A stretch of DNA of 38,964 bases from a virus, in the IMG/VR virus record IMGVR_UViG_3300032286_002092, positions 1 to 38,964 of that record. The stretch is one strand, 5' to 3'. Position 1 is the first letter of the stretch. Every line of letters starts with the position of its first letter. Positions 14,291-21,847 of the stretch are shown here, piece by piece. The notes under the pieces were generated by a model, which made no database searches, was not told the origin of the DNA, and saw only the letters and a program-made list of their open reading frames with translations. The translations under genes and the position numbers were made by a program.

Positions 14291-14955
14291 GCGGCCCGGC
14301 TTCGATGCAAGCGGCAAAATCGAACAACCAAGCCACGCGCGCGCGCATGGCGACGTGGCGCGGCCAGCTGATGTCGCTTGTCGATCCGCGCGCGGCGGAT
14401 GTGCGCCTCAACGAAATGTGCGAGTCGCTTGCGCGCCTGCCGCGTTTCAACGGCCACGCGCGCATGAATTGGTCGGTCGCGCACCATCTGCTGCTGTGCG
14501 GCGATCTGGCGAGCCCGATGGGCGTCTCGTTCTCCGCGATGCCGCATATCCTGCTGCACGATGGGCACGAAGCCTATATCGGCGACACGACCAGCCCGCA
14601 GCAGCACGCCTTCGATGCGGCCTTGACCGAGCTTTATCCCGAGCTGCGCCCCTACGCGTTCACGGCCGCGCGCAGGTTGTTGGCGAACCGGTGGGACGAA
14701 GCGATCCGAACCGCCTTCGGCATCCATCCGCCGACCAGCACGGAAGACGCCGAGGTTCAGCATGTCGATCAGATCGCGCTGCTGTGTGAAGCGATCGTGT
14801 TCTTCGACGATCCGACCGATTTTGGGTTCAGCGCAGCGCAGATCGCCGAGCATTCGAACTTGGCCAGAAAATGCGTCGGCGAAATTTTGCGATCTTGGCC
14901 CACAGAAATGGCGAGCGCCAACCGCCTCGCGCACGAAATCCGGCGGCTCGTATGA
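14287..14955 (+). CDS. HD-domain nucleotide phosphohydrolase
   Basis: This 222-residue metal-dependent phosphohydrolase resembles phage and YfbR-type HD proteins. Metal ligands are visible as the first His (WSVAHHLLL), the HD pair (HILLHDGHEAYIGDTTSP) and a later Asp (EVQHVDQIALLCEA). Family-typical DPRAADVRLNEMCESLARLPRFNGH precedes them. It probably hydrolyses a nucleotide mono- or triphosphate, feeding or protecting phage nucleotide pools. Nearby MazG-type and HTH genes are in the same operon. ATGA overlaps both neighbours. Confidence 0.9.
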   Translation: MSGPASMQAAKSNNQATRARMATWRGQLMSLVDPRAADVRLNEMCESLARLPRFNGHARMNWSVAHHLLLCGDLASPMGVSFSAMPHILLHDGHEAYIGDTTSPQQHAFDAALTELYPELRPYAFTAARRLLANRWDEAIRTAFGIHPPTSTEDAEVQHVDQIALLCEAIVFFDDPTDFGFSAAQIAEHSNLARKCVGEILRSWPTEMASANRLAHEIRRLV

Positions 14956-15275
14956 CCGGCGCCAGCCCCACCGATGGATCGGATCGCGCAAATCCCGAAA
15001 TGTTTCGCGGCGAACATGTTTTCGCAGAAACATCGCGTGGCGTGACCGCCGCCGCGCAAACGCACCCGCGCGCAGGCGCGCTGTGGACCGGCTTCGAAGA
15101 ATTGCAGCTCACGCAGCGCCGGGCGATCGGCCAATCCTACGCCGAGATCGCCGAGACGCTGGGACGCCCCGAACGTGCCGTGCGCGTGCACGCCTGCAAG
15201 ATCGGCGTCGCCAAACGCAACGACCGCACCCGCGCGCTGAATGCGCGGCGGGCAGCAAAGGCAAAAACACGATGA
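14952..15275 (+). CDS. Small HTH (SANT/GcrA-N-like) protein
   Basis: This 107-residue protein contains ALWTGFEELQLTQRRAIGQSYAEIAETLGRPERAVRVHACKIGV (about 44-86). It is a three-helix domain with the W-x-x-x-E-L-x-L, G-x-S-x-x-E-I-A-x-x-LGR and AV-x-x-x-A-x-KIGV spacing also seen at the N-terminus of the GcrA-like protein. The tail is Arg/Ala/Lys-rich. Likely DNA-binding; it lacks the GcrA C-terminal cysteine region. Coupled to the GapR gene by a four-base overlap. Confidence 0.8.
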   Translation: MTGASPTDGSDRANPEMFRGEHVFAETSRGVTAAAQTHPRAGALWTGFEELQLTQRRAIGQSYAEIAETLGRPERAVRVHACKIGVAKRNDRTRALNARRAAKAKTR

Positions 15276-15592
15276 GCGACATCGGCCATAACAGCGGCGT
15301 TGCTGCCGCCTTGGTTGCAAACGGCATTGTCAAACCGCCGACGCAGCAGCCCGTCGAAGCCGGCGGCATCGCTGCCCAGAAGCTCCGCGTGTTCGTCGAC
15401 AAGATCGAACGGCTCGAAGCCGAGAAGGCGGACATCGCGACCGACATTCGCGATGTCTACAGCGAGGCGAAGGGCAACGGCTTCGACACGAAGATCATGC
15501 GCAAGATCATCGCCCTCAAAAAACTCCCCGACGACCAGCGCAAAGAGCAAGACGAGATGGTCGACCTGTACCGCCAAGCGCTCGGGATTTGA
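15272..15592 (+). CDS. gapR-like: GapR-like (DUF2312) nucleoid-associated protein
   Basis: This 106-residue protein has residues about 33-106 forming a complete DUF2312/GapR domain: KLRVFVDKIERLEAEKADIATDIRDVYSEAKGNGFDTKIMRKIIALKK, then an acidic coiled helix ending LYRQALGI. Host GapR binds overtwisted, AT-rich DNA ahead of replication forks and helps topoisomerases. A roughly 30-residue N-terminal extension (MSDIGHNSG...) is of a kind common in phage copies. It may shape phage or host DNA during replication, or compete with host GapR. Confidence 0.93.
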   Translation: MSDIGHNSGVAAALVANGIVKPPTQQPVEAGGIAAQKLRVFVDKIERLEAEKADIATDIRDVYSEAKGNGFDTKIMRKIIALKKLPDDQRKEQDEMVDLYRQALGI

Positions 15593-15616
15593 ACCCGCCC
15601 CCCAAAGAGGATTGCC

Positions 15617-16474
15617 ATGTTGACTTTCGAACGCCTGCGCGCCGCCAACGCCGCGCGCCAGATCGAGTGGGGCCGCTCCGACCAGAAGATCGGTCTCGGC
15701 TTCCGCGCGATCGAGCTCGCCGGCGAAACCGGCGAGGCCTGCAACATCGTCAAGAAGCTCGAGCGCGAAAAGCTCGGGCTTCAAGGCAGTCGCGCCACGA
15801 CGGCCGATCTGGCGGCCGAACTCGCCGATGTCGCGATCTGCGCCGATCTCACGGCTTTGTCCGCCGGCATCGATCTCGGCCAAGCGATCGTCGAAAAGTT
15901 CGACGCCACGAGCGAAGCACAAGGCCTCGCGACGCGCCTCGCTTCATCCCAACCCACACCGCCGCCCCCCACACCGCCGCCCCCCGCCCCGGCCGAACAC
16001 GTCTGGCAGTGGTGGTCAGGCGACAACGAAGACACCTACCACGGACCGTTCGAAACGCGCGACGAAGCGATCGAAGAGGCGCTGGAGAGGTACGGCATCG
16101 ATCCGAACGACTGGAGAGACGCCCGGAAATCCATTTTCGTGGTCGAAGCCGCGAAAGAAGAACTGCGCCTCGGCCCGTTCATCGACCTGGCCACATACGT
16201 GAGCGACCACCTCGAAGACGGCGGCGCTTTGGCCGAGTACCAGGGCGAAGAAGGCGACAGCATCACCAAGGACGTGACCGAGGCCCAATGGAAAGACCTG
16301 CAGGCGCGCTTCGAAGCCTTGGTCGATGCGTGGCAGGCCGACCACAACATAAAATTGATCCCGTGGCGTTTCGGCCAAACGCGAAACCACGAAGAGATTT
16401 TCCCGGCAGCGAACGCCGAGCCGCCGTCCGCCGAGCCGCAAGCCCCCCCCACACAGAACGAGGTGTCATCGTGA
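15617..16474 (+). CDS. MazG-like pyrophosphatase fused to a phage C-terminal domain
   Basis: This 285-residue protein has residues 1-110 forming a MazG-like all-alpha NTP pyrophosphohydrolase with the metal-binding E-x-x-E (ELAGETGEACNIVKKLE) and E-x-x-D (AAELADVAICAD). A PTPPPPTPPPPAP linker joins a C-terminal domain of about 150 residues that opens WQWWSGDNEDTYHGPFETRDEAIEEAL and ends near the stop. That domain resembles a stand-alone protein of other phages and has no assigned function. A ribosome binding site (AAAGAGG) precedes the ATG. The stop overlaps the next GTG start. Confidence 0.88.
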   Translation: MLTFERLRAANAARQIEWGRSDQKIGLGFRAIELAGETGEACNIVKKLEREKLGLQGSRATTADLAAELADVAICADLTALSAGIDLGQAIVEKFDATSEAQGLATRLASSQPTPPPPTPPPPAPAEHVWQWWSGDNEDTYHGPFETRDEAIEEALERYGIDPNDWRDARKSIFVVEAAKEELRLGPFIDLATYVSDHLEDGGALAEYQGEEGDSITKDVTEAQWKDLQARFEALVDAWQADHNIKLIPWRFGQTRNHEEIFPAANAEPPSAEPQAPPTQNEVSS

Positions 16475-17364
16475 GCACAAAAACCGGAATCGAGTGGACC
16501 GAAACCACCTGGAACCCGATCGCGGGCTGCGCGGTCGTGTCGCCCGGCTGCAAGAACTGCTACGCGATGGGCGAGGCGCACCGGCTTGGCGAGTTGATCG
16601 GTCAGGCCAAATACAAGGGCCTCACGCGCGTGGTGAACGGCAAGCCGGTCTGGACCGGCGAGGTGCGCGTCTGGGAAACGGCGCTGCTCGATCCGCTCAA
16701 ATGGCGCAAGCCGCGCCGTGTCTTCGTCAACAGCATGTCGGACTTGTTCGCCGAGGGCGTGTCGGACGAGACGATCGACCGCGTCTTCGCCGTGATGGCG
16801 CTTGCCCCGCAGCACACGTTCCAGGTGCTGACCAAGCGGCCCGAGCGCATGCGGGACTATCTGCGGGCGCGCAACGGCATGGGCAACATCGCGCTTTGCG
16901 TGGCGATCAATGCCATTCCGGCGCGTCATGCCATTCCTCGGAAGGGCGCACTCGAAATGCCCCTGCCCAACGTCTGGCTCGGCGTGTCGGTCGAAGACCA
17001 GCGCCGGGCAAACGAGCGCATTCCGTTGCTGCTCGACACGCCGGCCGCCGTGCGCTGGATCTCGGCCGAGCCGCTGCTCGGGCCGGTAGAATTGATACAG
17101 CCCTACAGCGCCCGCCTCGACTGGGTCGTGGTCGGCGGCGAGTCCGGCCCCGACGCGCGCCCGATGCAGATCGAGTGGGCGCGCCAGTTGCGCGACCAAT
17201 GCGAAGCCTCCGACGTGGCGTTTTTCTTCAAACAGTGGGGCGAACATCATCCGACGACCGAGTATCGCGACGGCAAGATTTTCATGAGCCGTGTGCGCAA
17301 AAACCGCGCCGGCCGCACGCTCGACGACCGCACCCACGATTCCTATCCGCAGGTGAAAGCGTGA
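16471..17364 (+). CDS. Phage Gp37/Gp68 family protein (DUF5131)
   Basis: This 297-residue protein has family-defining N-terminus GIEWTETTWNPIAGC followed by VSPGCKNCYA. The three cysteines (C20, C27, C30) resemble a radical-SAM-type iron-sulfur site with non-standard spacing. Further blocks RVFVNSMSDLF, TKRPERM, NVWLGVSVEDQ, RWISAEPLLGP and WVVVGGESGPDARPM are present, so the gene is intact. Function is unproven; the family recurs in phages and mobile elements. The GTG start is embedded in the previous stop (GTGA). Confidence 0.93.
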   Translation: MSTKTGIEWTETTWNPIAGCAVVSPGCKNCYAMGEAHRLGELIGQAKYKGLTRVVNGKPVWTGEVRVWETALLDPLKWRKPRRVFVNSMSDLFAEGVSDETIDRVFAVMALAPQHTFQVLTKRPERMRDYLRARNGMGNIALCVAINAIPARHAIPRKGALEMPLPNVWLGVSVEDQRRANERIPLLLDTPAAVRWISAEPLLGPVELIQPYSARLDWVVVGGESGPDARPMQIEWARQLRDQCEASDVAFFFKQWGEHHPTTEYRDGKIFMSRVRKNRAGRTLDDRTHDSYPQVKA

Positions 17365-17498
17365 CGCCCGTCGAAGTTCTGTTATGGGCCGCCGCGATCG
17401 CTGTCGGCAGTGTGGCCTCTATCGTCGCCCTTTTCGCCCTGGCCGCCATCTGCACCGCCGCATGGATTGTTTATGCGCTTTGGAGAATCGCCCGATGA
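17361..17498 (+). CDS. 45-residue single-pass membrane protein
   Basis: This protein begins MTPVEVLLWAAA and is almost wholly hydrophobic (GSVASIVALFALAAICTAAWIVYALW), ending in RIAR. It starts at GTG overlapping the DUF5131 stop and overlaps the next ATG by four bases, which supports translation. It could be a small membrane modulator, but no family is recognised. Confidence 0.75.
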   Translation: MTPVEVLLWAAAIAVGSVASIVALFALAAICTAAWIVYALWRIAR

Positions 17499-17830
17499 CC
17501 GAGCACAAGCCCTGGAAATGGCCCTTGAGCCCCAAATGCGGCCAACCGAACGGCACAGAGTTCCGCGCGAGCTACGCCGTGATTCTGCAAGAGCAAGGGC
17601 TGCTCGAAAGCTTCAATCGCCTCATCGAGCAGACGCAAGAGATGTACGAAAAAGCGGGCATCGACGCGCGGCACTATCCGATGGCCATGGCCTATTTGTG
17701 CGGCACTTTCTTTGGCACGCAACCCGCTTCGCCTGAGCGCGACAAAGGCATCGACATGGCGATCCAGTTCTTGCGGGCGAGCGCCGTCGTCGCGGACAGA
17801 TTCACCCACAAAGCCGGGGGCACCGCATGA
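17495..17830 (+). CDS. Unknown 111-residue protein
   Basis: The protein has an acidic helical middle (LQEQGLLESFNRLIEQTQEMYEKAGID) and an aromatic N-terminus (KPWKWPLSPKCG). No family is recognised. It is flanked by ATGA overlaps inside the rightward operon. Confidence 0.75.
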   Translation: MTEHKPWKWPLSPKCGQPNGTEFRASYAVILQEQGLLESFNRLIEQTQEMYEKAGIDARHYPMAMAYLCGTFFGTQPASPERDKGIDMAIQFLRASAVVADRFTHKAGGTA

Positions 17831-18696
17831 CCGACCGCCCGATCCTGTTCACCGCGCAGATGGTGCGCGCGTTGCTCAATGGCCGTAAGCAGCAGACCCG
17901 GCGCATCATCAAACACAATGGCCGTCTTCCGAGCTTTTTTGGCCCAAAAGGCGACACGAGCGATCCGTCGAACTGGGGATGGGAGACGGACTGGCCCGAA
18001 TCAATTTTGCTCGCAAAAGAACGTCCGACCGACCACGACATTGCCTATCTCGATTTGGCCACGACCTACCGGTCCGGCGACCGGCTGTGGGTGCGCGAGA
18101 CGTGGCGCACCGATGCCAGCATGGACGCGCTCAAGCCGAAGAAGATCGAGGCGTCATGTCTTGATGCGGGATACCGCCGCCCCTGGGCGCCGATCCAATA
18201 CGAAGCCGATGGCGAACGCGAGAATTTCACCGAGGCCGACCAGCGACCGGGAAAAACCCGCGTGGCGATCCACATGCCGCGCTGGGCGAGCCGCCTCACG
18301 CTGATCGTCGAGGCCGTGAAGGTCGAGCGGCTGCAGTCGATCATCGAGGCCGACGCAATTGCCGAGGGCGTTTATCGGGCGCCGGGCGGGTGGTGGAGTG
18401 CTGCCGAAGGGCAAGCAGGCAACACGCCAGAGGCCGCGTTCGCCGCCCTGTGGCAGTCGATCAACGGCGACGGCGCATGGACCGCAAACCCCTGGGTCGC
18501 CGCCGTCACGTTCCGCACGGTGCACGCGAATATCGACGATCCCGATTTCGCGGCACATCAGCCGATCCCGCGCGCGCGCTGCCCGGCCTGCAGCGGCTTG
18601 GGCAACCGCTACACGATCAATCGCACCGCAGAATTGTGCGCGGTCTGCGATCCGAAATGGTCCGAACCGATTTCGACCGCGACGGCGACACCATGA
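17827..18696 (+). CDS. ASCH-like phage protein with a C-terminal zinc ribbon
   Basis: This 289-residue protein belongs to a phage family often called 'morphogenetic protein': DRPILFTAQMVRALLNGRKQQTRRII, GDRLWVRETWRT and the ASCH-like end AIHMPRWASRLTLIVEAVKVERLQSI. ASCH-like domains bind RNA or nucleotides. After the family region a short CPAC...CAVC pair (about 30 residues from the end) suggests a zinc ribbon, not usual for this family. Precise role unknown. ATGA coupled to both neighbours. Confidence 0.88.
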   Translation: MTDRPILFTAQMVRALLNGRKQQTRRIIKHNGRLPSFFGPKGDTSDPSNWGWETDWPESILLAKERPTDHDIAYLDLATTYRSGDRLWVRETWRTDASMDALKPKKIEASCLDAGYRRPWAPIQYEADGERENFTEADQRPGKTRVAIHMPRWASRLTLIVEAVKVERLQSIIEADAIAEGVYRAPGGWWSAAEGQAGNTPEAAFAALWQSINGDGAWTANPWVAAVTFRTVHANIDDPDFAAHQPIPRARCPACSGLGNRYTINRTAELCAVCDPKWSEPISTATATP

Positions 18697-18821
18697 CCGA
18701 GCCCGATCTTTGGCTTCTCGCGGCCACCGTGATGGCCGCCCCGCACATTTCGAAATCGACAGGGCTCTTTTATGCGGTCGTTTACTTTGGGATCGCGATT
18801 TATTTGAGGCATTTCGCCTGA
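18693..18821 (+). CDS. 42-residue membrane-associated protein
   Basis: MTEPDLWLLAATVMAAPHIS is followed by GLFYAVVYFGIAIYLRHFA. One or two hydrophobic segments make up most of it. The ATG overlaps the preceding stop. This is the second tiny membrane protein of the same operon. No family recognised. Confidence 0.7.
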   Translation: MTEPDLWLLAATVMAAPHISKSTGLFYAVVYFGIAIYLRHFA

Positions 18822-18823
18822 CC

Positions 18824-19216
18824 GTGCCGCCCCGACCCGCCACACGCCGCCCGCAGATCCGCGAAGCGCCCGAGCTTTCGGAGATTCGCGACGCGGATCT
18901 CGATCGCGGCGTCACGGTCGCGCGCGCGGCCGAGCTGCTGGGCTGCGATGCTTCGACCGTGCGCCGCTTGGTCAAGGCCGGCGCATTGACCGGCTGGCGC
19001 GTGTCGGCCGATCCTGCGCGGCGCGGCGAGCCGCGTTTGTCGCTGGCATCGATCGAAGCTTGGCGCCGCCAACACAGACTCGAGTCCGATGCGTCGCCCG
19101 CCGACGCAGCGAACAAACGCCCTCTCGCCCCCAACAGCCCGACCGCCAGCGGTGCAGCGAGCACCGCGTTGCATCGCGCCGCCATTGCCAATCTGAAGGC
19201 GCTGGGCATAGTCTGA
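18824..19216 (+). CDS. Putative excisionase/recombination directionality factor (HTH_17-like)
   Basis: This 130-residue protein has a helix-turn-helix of the AlpA/excisionase type (GVTVARAAELLGCDASTVRRLVKAGALTGWRV, about 28-60) followed by RLSLASIEAWRRQ, the typical wing. It lies immediately upstream of integrase, the usual position of xis. GTG at 18824 is the first in-frame start after the previous stop. A long low-complexity tail is atypical of excisionases, so a transcription regulator remains possible. Confidence 0.7.
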   Translation: MPPRPATRRPQIREAPELSEIRDADLDRGVTVARAAELLGCDASTVRRLVKAGALTGWRVSADPARRGEPRLSLASIEAWRRQHRLESDASPADAANKRPLAPNSPTASGAASTALHRAAIANLKALGIV

Positions 19217-19220
19217 CGCC

Positions 19221-20477
19221 ATGACCGTCTTTTTCGACGCACGCCAAAATTGTTGGCTCTACGATTTCCGCGAAGGCGGGCGTCGCTTCAACCGCCGTGC
19301 GAAAAACCCCGACGGCACGCAAGCCCAATCCAAGCGTCAGGCCCAAGCCGCCGAAGACGCCGCGCGCGTCGCCGCCCGCCTCGACCAACGCCACGCGCTC
19401 GCGAAGCCCGGCGAATACACGCTCGCCCAAGCCGTCGCCGCGCGCGCGGCCGAGGCGAAGCACCTGGCGAACTGGCGCGACATCAAACACGCGCTCGCCG
19501 AGATCGTCGGGTTTTTCGGGGCCGCCGCAAACATCGAAGACGTCGCCCAGCGCTGGATGGAATATCGCGCTTTCGCGCGCGCGCAGCCGGTCAAGGTCTG
19601 GTGCGGCGGTCCGGCGAAGAAGAACGGCAGCAAACCAGCCGACGTCGCCGCCTTGCCCGCATCCTTGCCCGCATCCTTGCATCGCGCCACCGGCCGCACG
19701 CGATCGGCCGCGCGCACGAACCGCTATCTCGACCAGTTGTCGGCGCTGCTGCGCTTGGCGCACGCCACGCGCGGGCCGGGCGGCCGCCCGCTGCTCGAAT
19801 TCATGCCGGCGATCGAGCGCCTCGCCGAGGACAAGCGCGATCCCAATCCGGTGCCGCTCGAGATCGTCGCGCGCATCGAGGCCGATCCCGCGACGCCCGC
19901 CCATCTGCGCGACGCAGCCGCCCTGGTCCGGCTCTTCGGCTTCCGCCTGGACGAAGTTTTTGGCGCCACGGTCGGCCGCATCGATTGGGAGAATCGCGGC
20001 TATCGCCTGCCGGCCGCGCAGACGAAAGCGGGCCGCGACGAATTCATGCCGGCGAATGAAGAGGCGATGCAGTTGCTCGCGCGCTTGGCGGCCGACGCGG
20101 CCGCGCGCGCGCCCAGCGATCGCGCGGCCGCGCTGATCGTCTACACGCCGCCCGGCCGGGACAAGGAAACCGACAAGCCCAAAGCACCGCGCACGATCAA
20201 GAACGCGCGCAAGGCCTGGGCGAGTGCGCTGAAGCGCGCGGGCGTGGCAGGCGAATTCCGCTTCCACGATCTGCGCGCGACCTTCATCACCCAGGTGGCG
20301 CAGGTGGCGAGTGCGGCGACAACGCAGGATCTCGCGCGCCACACGAGTTCGGCCACAACAAAACGCTACACAAAAATCTCCGATCAGGCTAAACGAGCGG
20401 CGGTAGAAGCGATGCAAGCTCCAGCGCAAAGTCCCGATGCGCGTTCCCGATGGCCCATAATGAAGATCGTGAAATAG
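19221..20477 (+). CDS. int: Tyrosine-family site-specific integrase
   Basis: This 418-residue integrase has an N-terminal arm-binding region (YDFREGGRRFNRRAKN), a core-binding helical region, and a catalytic domain with R242 (GFRLDEVFG), K269, H349-x-x-R352 (FHDLRATF), H374 (ARHTSS) and nucleophile Y383 (KRYTK). All catalytic residues are present, so integration should be functional. The attachment site follows directly. The last 20 codons overlap one set of arm-type repeats. A 13-bp direct repeat (CCCGCATCCTTGC twice, about 19656-19681) lies within the gene. Confidence 0.95.
   Translation: MTVFFDARQNCWLYDFREGGRRFNRRAKNPDGTQAQSKRQAQAAEDAARVAARLDQRHALAKPGEYTLAQAVAARAAEAKHLANWRDIKHALAEIVGFFGAAANIEDVAQRWMEYRAFARAQPVKVWCGGPAKKNGSKPADVAALPASLPASLHRATGRTRSAARTNRYLDQLSALLRLAHATRGPGGRPLLEFMPAIERLAEDKRDPNPVPLEIVARIEADPATPAHLRDAAALVRLFGFRLDEVFGATVGRIDWENRGYRLPAAQTKAGRDEFMPANEEAMQLLARLAADAAARAPSDRAAALIVYTPPGRDKETDKPKAPRTIKNARKAWASALKRAGVAGEFRFHDLRATFITQVAQVASAATTQDLARHTSSATTKRYTKISDQAKRAAVEAMQAPAQSPDARSRWPIMKIVK
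20428..20453 (+). repeat. Integrase arm-type sites, P side
   Basis: AAGTCCCGATGC (20429-20440) and a degenerate tandem copy GTTCCCGATGG (20443-20453) lie inside the 3' end of int. The same 12-mer appears twice beyond the att core at 20625-20648. Tandem repeats on both sides of a core are typical of heterobivalent tyrosine integrase arm sites. Confidence 0.8.
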
Positions 20478-20505
20478 CCTATAAAGCATTGATCCAAAAC
20501 AGATC

Positions 20506-20542
20506 GCCGGTTTAGCTCAGCGGTAGAGCAGCGGTTTTGTAA
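20506..20542 (+). other. attP: attP core: 5' half of tRNA-Thr(UGU)
   Basis: Thirty-seven bases match the 5' part of an alphaproteobacterial tRNA-Thr: acceptor strand GCCGGTT, D-arm GCTCAGCGGTAGAGC, and anticodon stem and loop GCGGTTTTGTAA with anticodon TGT. Identity stops right after the anticodon loop and no T-arm or 3' acceptor strand follows. It is therefore an attachment core and not a tRNA gene. Integration in the host tRNA-Thr would rebuild it using the phage's 5' half. The position 29 bases after int supports the call. Confidence 0.85.
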
Positions 20543-20623
20543 GACCCTGACCGACCTTTAAGTTATTGATTTTCATAAGAACACTGTGAACGAAACGGGC
20601 CAAAGAGCGCCCAATTCGGCACC

Positions 20624-20648
20624 AAAGTCCCGATGCAAGTCCCGATGC
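20624..20648 (+). repeat. Integrase arm-type sites, P' side
   Basis: AAGTCCCGATGC occurs twice in direct tandem (20625-20636 and 20637-20648), about 80 bases past the att core. It mirrors the pair inside the end of int. Both arms flanking one core indicate an intact attP. Confidence 0.8.
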
Positions 20649-20685
20649 GGCGGCGACCGTGGTGCCTGCGCGCAAGAGCGAGCAT

Positions 20686-20714
20686 TTGACCCTGCATTGC
20701 AATCTCTGCAAGAT
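20686..20714 (+). promoter_or_regulatory. Weak promoter candidate for the M48 gene
   Basis: TTGACC (20686-20691) and CAAGAT (20709-20714) are separated by 17 bases, about 30 bases before the M48 ATG. The -35 match is good and the -10 is poor. The gene is separated from int by attP, so a promoter of its own is expected. Confidence 0.4.
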
Positions 20715-20746
20715 AGCCCCGCGCCCACAAACAAAGAGAGCAATCC

Positions 20747-21844
20747 ATGAAGTTGCAGCCCCTGATCGTCCTGGTCTTTGCTTCTGCCGCCGTCCTCGCA
20801 CTCGGTGCTTGCGCGCCGACCACCGAGCGGCCGACGGTCGATTCGGCTGCATCCAACGCCGAGGCCAAGCTGCAACGCGGCCTCGCTTTCGAGAATCTCG
20901 AGCGCCAACGCCAACGGCTCAACAACGTCGCATTCCGCGTGCTCACCGCAGGCGCCGAACTTTGCGGCACAAAATTGCGCCATTCGGGCGGCTTCTCGCT
21001 GCGCACGCTCGACATGTACACTGGCGCCATGCGCGCCGCCGCCGCCGACAAGGGGATCGACGCCAATATCAGCGTGGGCAGCGTCGCGCTCGCCGGCCCC
21101 GCCGCGCAAGCGGGCCTCCAAGTCGGCGACAATATCGTGCGGATCGGCGAGAAGCCGATCCCGACCGGGCGTGACGGCATGGCCGCCGCCGACAAAGCGA
21201 TCGCCGCCAAGGACCCTGCGCTTTCGCTCGCAATCGTGCGCGGTGGCGAGAAAATCGACATCACCCTGCAGCGCGTTCCGACCTGCGATTATCCCGTCGT
21301 CTATCAGACGAATGCGCAGCTGAACGCCTATGCCGACGGCTCCAAAATCGTGATGTTCTCGGGCATGGTTCGCTTCGCCGCGACCGACGAGGAATTGGCG
21401 CTGATCGTGGCGCACGAGCTTGCCCACAATATGCGCGACCATATCGACGCCAAAAAGGGCAACGCGGTTTTGGGCGCTATTCTCGACGGCTTGTTCCAAG
21501 GCCTCACCGGTGTGAGCACCGGCGGCGCGTTTTCGAATGCGGCCGCCAATGCGAACTCGCCCGATTTTGAAGCCGAGGCGGATTATGTGGGGCTCTATGT
21601 GATGGCGCGCGCGGGCTACGCGATCGCCGACGCGCCCACTTTTTGGCGCCGCATGGCGGTCGAGAACCCTGGCGGCATCAGCCACACGAGCTCGCATCCG
21701 GCCACGAATGACCGATTCGTAGCGTTGCAGTCCGCGATAGCCGAGATCGAGGGCAAGCGCGCGGCCGGGCTGCCGCTGGTGCCAAACGAACAAAAACGGC
21801 AGTCGGCACCGCCGCCGTCACCGAGCGCAGATTCTTCAAAATAG
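20747..21844 (+). CDS. M48-family zinc metalloprotease lipoprotein with a PDZ domain
   Basis: This is a 365-residue protein. A lipoprotein signal peptide ends at the lipobox LGAC (Cys22), so the mature protein is anchored in the cell envelope. Residues about 107-176 form a PDZ-like domain (AGPAAQAGLQVGDNIVRIGEKPI). The protease domain has the zinc motif HELAH (223-227), the third ligand region FEAEADYVGLYVMARAG (275-290) and the M48 end motif SSHPATNDRFVAL, so it looks active. Such proteases are common chromosomal envelope-quality enzymes in alphaproteobacteria. In a phage this is a cargo gene, probably expressed from the prophage. Confidence 0.92.
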   Translation: MKLQPLIVLVFASAAVLALGACAPTTERPTVDSAASNAEAKLQRGLAFENLERQRQRLNNVAFRVLTAGAELCGTKLRHSGGFSLRTLDMYTGAMRAAAADKGIDANISVGSVALAGPAAQAGLQVGDNIVRIGEKPIPTGRDGMAAADKAIAAKDPALSLAIVRGGEKIDITLQRVPTCDYPVVYQTNAQLNAYADGSKIVMFSGMVRFAATDEELALIVAHELAHNMRDHIDAKKGNAVLGAILDGLFQGLTGVSTGGAFSNAAANANSPDFEAEADYVGLYVMARAGYAIADAPTFWRRMAVENPGGISHTSSHPATNDRFVALQSAIAEIEGKRAAGLPLVPNEQKRQSAPPPSPSADSSK

Positions 21845-21847
21845 TCG

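Noticed and set aside
20506-20542. Functional tRNA-Thr gene carried by the phage
   Set aside because: Sequence after the anticodon loop does not supply the anticodon 3' stem, T-arm or 3' acceptor, so it cannot fold as a full tRNA.
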